Positions 4,225 to 6,294 of a stretch of 6,294 nucleotides of DNA are shown in pieces (the stretch's first letter is position 1; the number at the start of each line of letters is the position of its first letter). The notes beneath the pieces are model-generated. The model was not told where the DNA came from. It was given only the letters and a program-made list of their open reading frames with translations, and ran no database searches. The position numbers were made by a program, and so were the translations under genes. The stretch is from Nitrosomonadales bacterium (GTDB lineage Bacteria > Pseudomonadota > Gammaproteobacteria > Burkholderiales > SG8-41): the NCBI GenBank assembly GCA_009885185.1, contig VFLF01000138.1:1-6294 (forward strand). Direction: 5' to 3'.

Positions 4225-5895
4225 TCAAACCTCGCCAAAATGTATCCGCCGGTACGGCGCCGAAGGAATGCCATCGTCCACGTGCAAATCCCACAGTTCG
4301 GTTTGTCCCGCCGATTCGTGCGCGGCAAACAATGCCTTGAATCGCCCCAGCGTGTTGACCTTCTCGCCGCGCAAACCAAAGCCGCGCGCGATGGCGGCGA
4401 TGTCGCCGCGGCCATGCACTGACTCCTGCGGGTTGTAGCCCTGCGCGCGGAACTTATGCACTTCGGCGCCGTAGCCGCCGTCGTTCACCGCGCAGATCAG
4501 CATGCGTATGCCCATGCGGCGCAGGGTTTCGAGTTCCTGGATGTGCATCATCAGGCTGCCGTCGCCTTCGATCAGCAGCAGCTTGCCGTCGTTGCACGCG
4601 GCGGCCATGCCGATGGCAACCGAGAACGCCGAACCAATGGCGCCGAAGTCGTTGATGACGTGTACGTTCTCGGCACGGCGACCGTACATATGCGTCACCG
4701 CGATGCCGGCGAAATGCGCGCCGCCGCTGACCACCGTCCAGTCCTTGGGGATCGCCGCGTCGAGCTCCAGCATGGCGGGGCGCGGATCGACGGTGCCGTC
4801 GGCCACGAGAAACTCTTTCGAATCGGGCCGTGCGGCCGTGGCCGCGATTTGGTTGGCGAGCATCGGCGAGCGCGCGCCGGCTGACGAAAAATTGCGCTCG
4901 CTGAGTTTCGCCAGTACCGCTTCGGCGGTGGCCTTGGCATCGGCCTTGATGTGCATGTCGGCGATGCGCAGCCCTTGATACAGCCCGCGTGGATTCAGAT
5001 CGATCTGCACGGTTTTGGCGTTGGGGTAAAGGTAGCCCGCCTCGGTGGTGTAGTGGCCCAGCCCCGCACCCACGCCGATCAACAGATCGCAGGCGGCGAA
5101 TTCTTCGCGCGCCAGCGGGCTGGCATACGCGCCGGCGACGCCGATGCCGTAGCGGTTGTGATCAAAAAGTCCTTTGGCGAAAAGTGATGTGGCGAGCAAC
5201 GCGCCGCAGCGTTCGGCCAGCGCTTCCAGTGACGGCGCGGCACCCGAACGCACCACGCCGCGCCCGGCGAGGATAATCGGGCGCTTGGCCTCGGCGATCA
5301 TCGCCGCGAGTTTATCCACCAGAACAGGATCGGGCGCGGGTCGCTGCGGCGTGGGCATCAACTCGGTGGACGGTGAGTACTCCGCGCCCCACGGAAACGG
5401 CGCTTTTTGCAAATCCATCGGCACGCCGAGCACCACCGGGCAACGCTCGTGGCGCGCGGTGTAGAACGCTTCGCGCACGGTGTCGAGCATGCGATCCACA
5501 CTTTTCACCGGCAGATAACGCGCGCCAGTGGCGGTGGCGAGCGGCCCCAATTCAAGTTGCTGCACGTACCACGCGGCAGAGGTTGGCGAATCACCGGCAA
5601 ACACCACCAGCGGAATGCTGCCGCGCGCGGCGGTGGTCAGCGCCGTCATGATCTGCGTGAAGCCGGGGCCGCAGGTGACGGTGGCAATTCCCACCTTGCC
5701 GGTGTGGCGTGCGTAGCCGTCGGCCATGGCAACGGCGCAGTGCTCGTGGCGCGCATGCACCACGCGCACGCCATACTTTTGCGCCATGATCGCACCCCAG
5801 TACATATTGGCGTCGCCGAGCAGCGCAAACATGGTATCAACACCTTCCGCGACGAAGGCTTGTGATAGCACTTCATAACCCGTTAACTCGCTCAT
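4225..5895 (-). CDS. Thiamine-diphosphate-dependent enzyme, acetolactate synthase-like superfamily, substrate unknown
   Basis: The 556-residue protein has the three-domain build of decarboxylases and carboligases related to acetolactate synthase and pyruvate oxidase. The N-terminal Pyr domain (about 1-165) carries the cofactor-activating glutamate E51 in ARHEHCAVAMADGYAR and the CGPGFTQ loop (75-81). The central domain (about 188-330) has AGRGVVRSGA (210-219) and VQIDLNP (296-302). The C-terminal PP domain has the diphosphate/Mg motif G444-D445-G446-S447, followed after the usual 24-residue spacing by N471-D472 (NDGGYGAE). The motif is normally NN; a D there is a variation also seen in uncharacterised members. 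The start at 5895 has GAGGA six bases upstream and overlaps the stop of the CoxG-like gene as ATGA, so the two are co-translated. I see nothing that fixes the substrate. True biosynthetic acetolactate synthase is unlikely because no small-subunit (ilvN/ilvH) gene follows. Confidence 0.9.
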   Translation of the reverse strand: MSELTGYEVLSQAFVAEGVDTMFALLGDANMYWGAIMAQKYGVRVVHARHEHCAVAMADGYARHTGKVGIATVTCGPGFTQIMTALTTAARGSIPLVVFAGDSPTSAAWYVQQLELGPLATATGARYLPVKSVDRMLDTVREAFYTARHERCPVVLGVPMDLQKAPFPWGAEYSPSTELMPTPQRPAPDPVLVDKLAAMIAEAKRPIILAGRGVVRSGAAPSLEALAERCGALLATSLFAKGLFDHNRYGIGVAGAYASPLAREEFAACDLLIGVGAGLGHYTTEAGYLYPNAKTVQIDLNPRGLYQGLRIADMHIKADAKATAEAVLAKLSERNFSSAGARSPMLANQIAATAARPDSKEFLVADGTVDPRPAMLELDAAIPKDWTVVSGGAHFAGIAVTHMYGRRAENVHVINDFGAIGSAFSVAIGMAAACNDGKLLLIEGDGSLMMHIQELETLRRMGIRMLICAVNDGGYGAEVHKFRAQGYNPQESVHGRGDIAAIARGFGLRGEKVNTLGRFKALFAAHESAGQTELWDLHVDDGIPSAPYRRIHFGEV

Positions 5896-6294
5896 CTTTT
5901 TTCCTCGCTGTCTTTGCTGACGCTTTTGCCAACAATGCCGCGCGCGCCATCGAGCAGCGCACGCCCCAATATTTTTGCACCGGAAGCCGCTTGCGCCTGT
6001 TCCGGTACGGCGTCAGTGCCTCCCGCGCGGCGCTGTTCGATCACACGCGCAATGTTGGCGGCAAATTCCGCCAGCAGCACGCGCGCCACATGCACGCCGC
6101 CCGCCGAAGCGAACATCTCCAGCGGGCCCGCGACCTCGAAGCCGCCTTCCAGCGTGACATCCGTGGAATCCGTTCCGCGCGCCTCCAACTCGAAGCGGGC
6201 GCGGGCACGCGACGCACCGCGCTGATCGATGCCGCGCGCTTCGATCAGGCAGCGCTTCACCGGATGATCGTAAGTGAGTTTGGCCTCGCCGCGA
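5892..6294 (-). CDS. CoxG-like SRPBCC-family protein, N-terminus cut by window edge
   Basis: The last 133 residues are visible; the frame stays open to the right edge, so the true start is outside. The GTG at 6260 could be read as a start, but the frame continues upstream with family-like sequence (RGEAKLTYDHPVK), which argues against it. The pattern GIDQRGASRARARFEL, then VTLEGGFEVAGPLEMFASAGGVHVARVLLAEFAANI, matches the C-terminal half of the CoxG/SRPBCC fold, with alternating beta strands and a long closing helix. A charged, alanine-rich tail follows. CoxG proteins belong to aerobic carbon monoxide dehydrogenase clusters, where they help connect the enzyme with the membrane or quinone pool; many relatives sit elsewhere without a known role. 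Its TGA overlaps the start of the thiamine-diphosphate enzyme as ATGA, so the two probably work together. No CO dehydrogenase gene is visible, so a CO-related job is not supported. Confidence 0.85.
   Translation of the reverse strand, partial: RGEAKLTYDHPVKRCLIEARGIDQRGASRARARFELEARGTDSTDVTLEGGFEVAGPLEMFASAGGVHVARVLLAEFAANIARVIEQRRAGGTDAVPEQAQAASGAKILGRALLDGARGIVGKSVSKDSEEKR

Overview
The window is GC-rich bacterial DNA in which all six genes lie on the minus strand, so transcription runs from the right edge to the left. Gene density, short gaps, overlapping stop/start codons, Shine-Dalgarno sites and the protein families present all suggest a proteobacterium. A betaproteobacterium (Burkholderiales-like) is the most likely host, but that is an inference from family resemblance and is not proven here.

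Layout in order of transcription. (1) The right edge holds the C-terminal part of a CoxG-like SRPBCC protein (5892-6294, start outside the window). Its stop overlaps, as ATGA, the start of a 556-residue thiamine-diphosphate enzyme of the acetolactate synthase-like superfamily (4225-5895). (2) After a 159-base gap comes an exported PQQ-type sugar/sorbosone dehydrogenase (2803-4065). Its TAA stop overlaps, as TAATG, the start of an exported di-haem cytochrome c4-like protein (2189-2803). These two look like a periplasmic dehydrogenase and its electron acceptor. (3) After a 119-base gap that contains a perfect TATAAT comes a low-specificity L-threonine aldolase (1038-2069). Twelve bases further is an exported M20 zinc peptidase of the glutamate carboxypeptidase (CPG2) type (1-1025, C-terminus outside the window). 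The window therefore reads as three two-gene units.

The most notable structure is at the dehydrogenase/cytochrome junction. Directly after the dehydrogenase stop, the minus strand encodes a 12-bp GC-rich hairpin followed by eight T residues, a textbook intrinsic terminator. It lies inside the signal-peptide codons of the cytochrome. A second small hairpin just upstream encloses the TAATG itself. Together they suggest that cytochrome expression depends on translation-coupled read-through, although this is only a sequence-based inference.

I see no mobile element, CRISPR array, tRNA, rRNA or phage gene. Apart from the terminator/start arrangement, the region looks like ordinary metabolic genes, and I found no clearly new multi-gene system.
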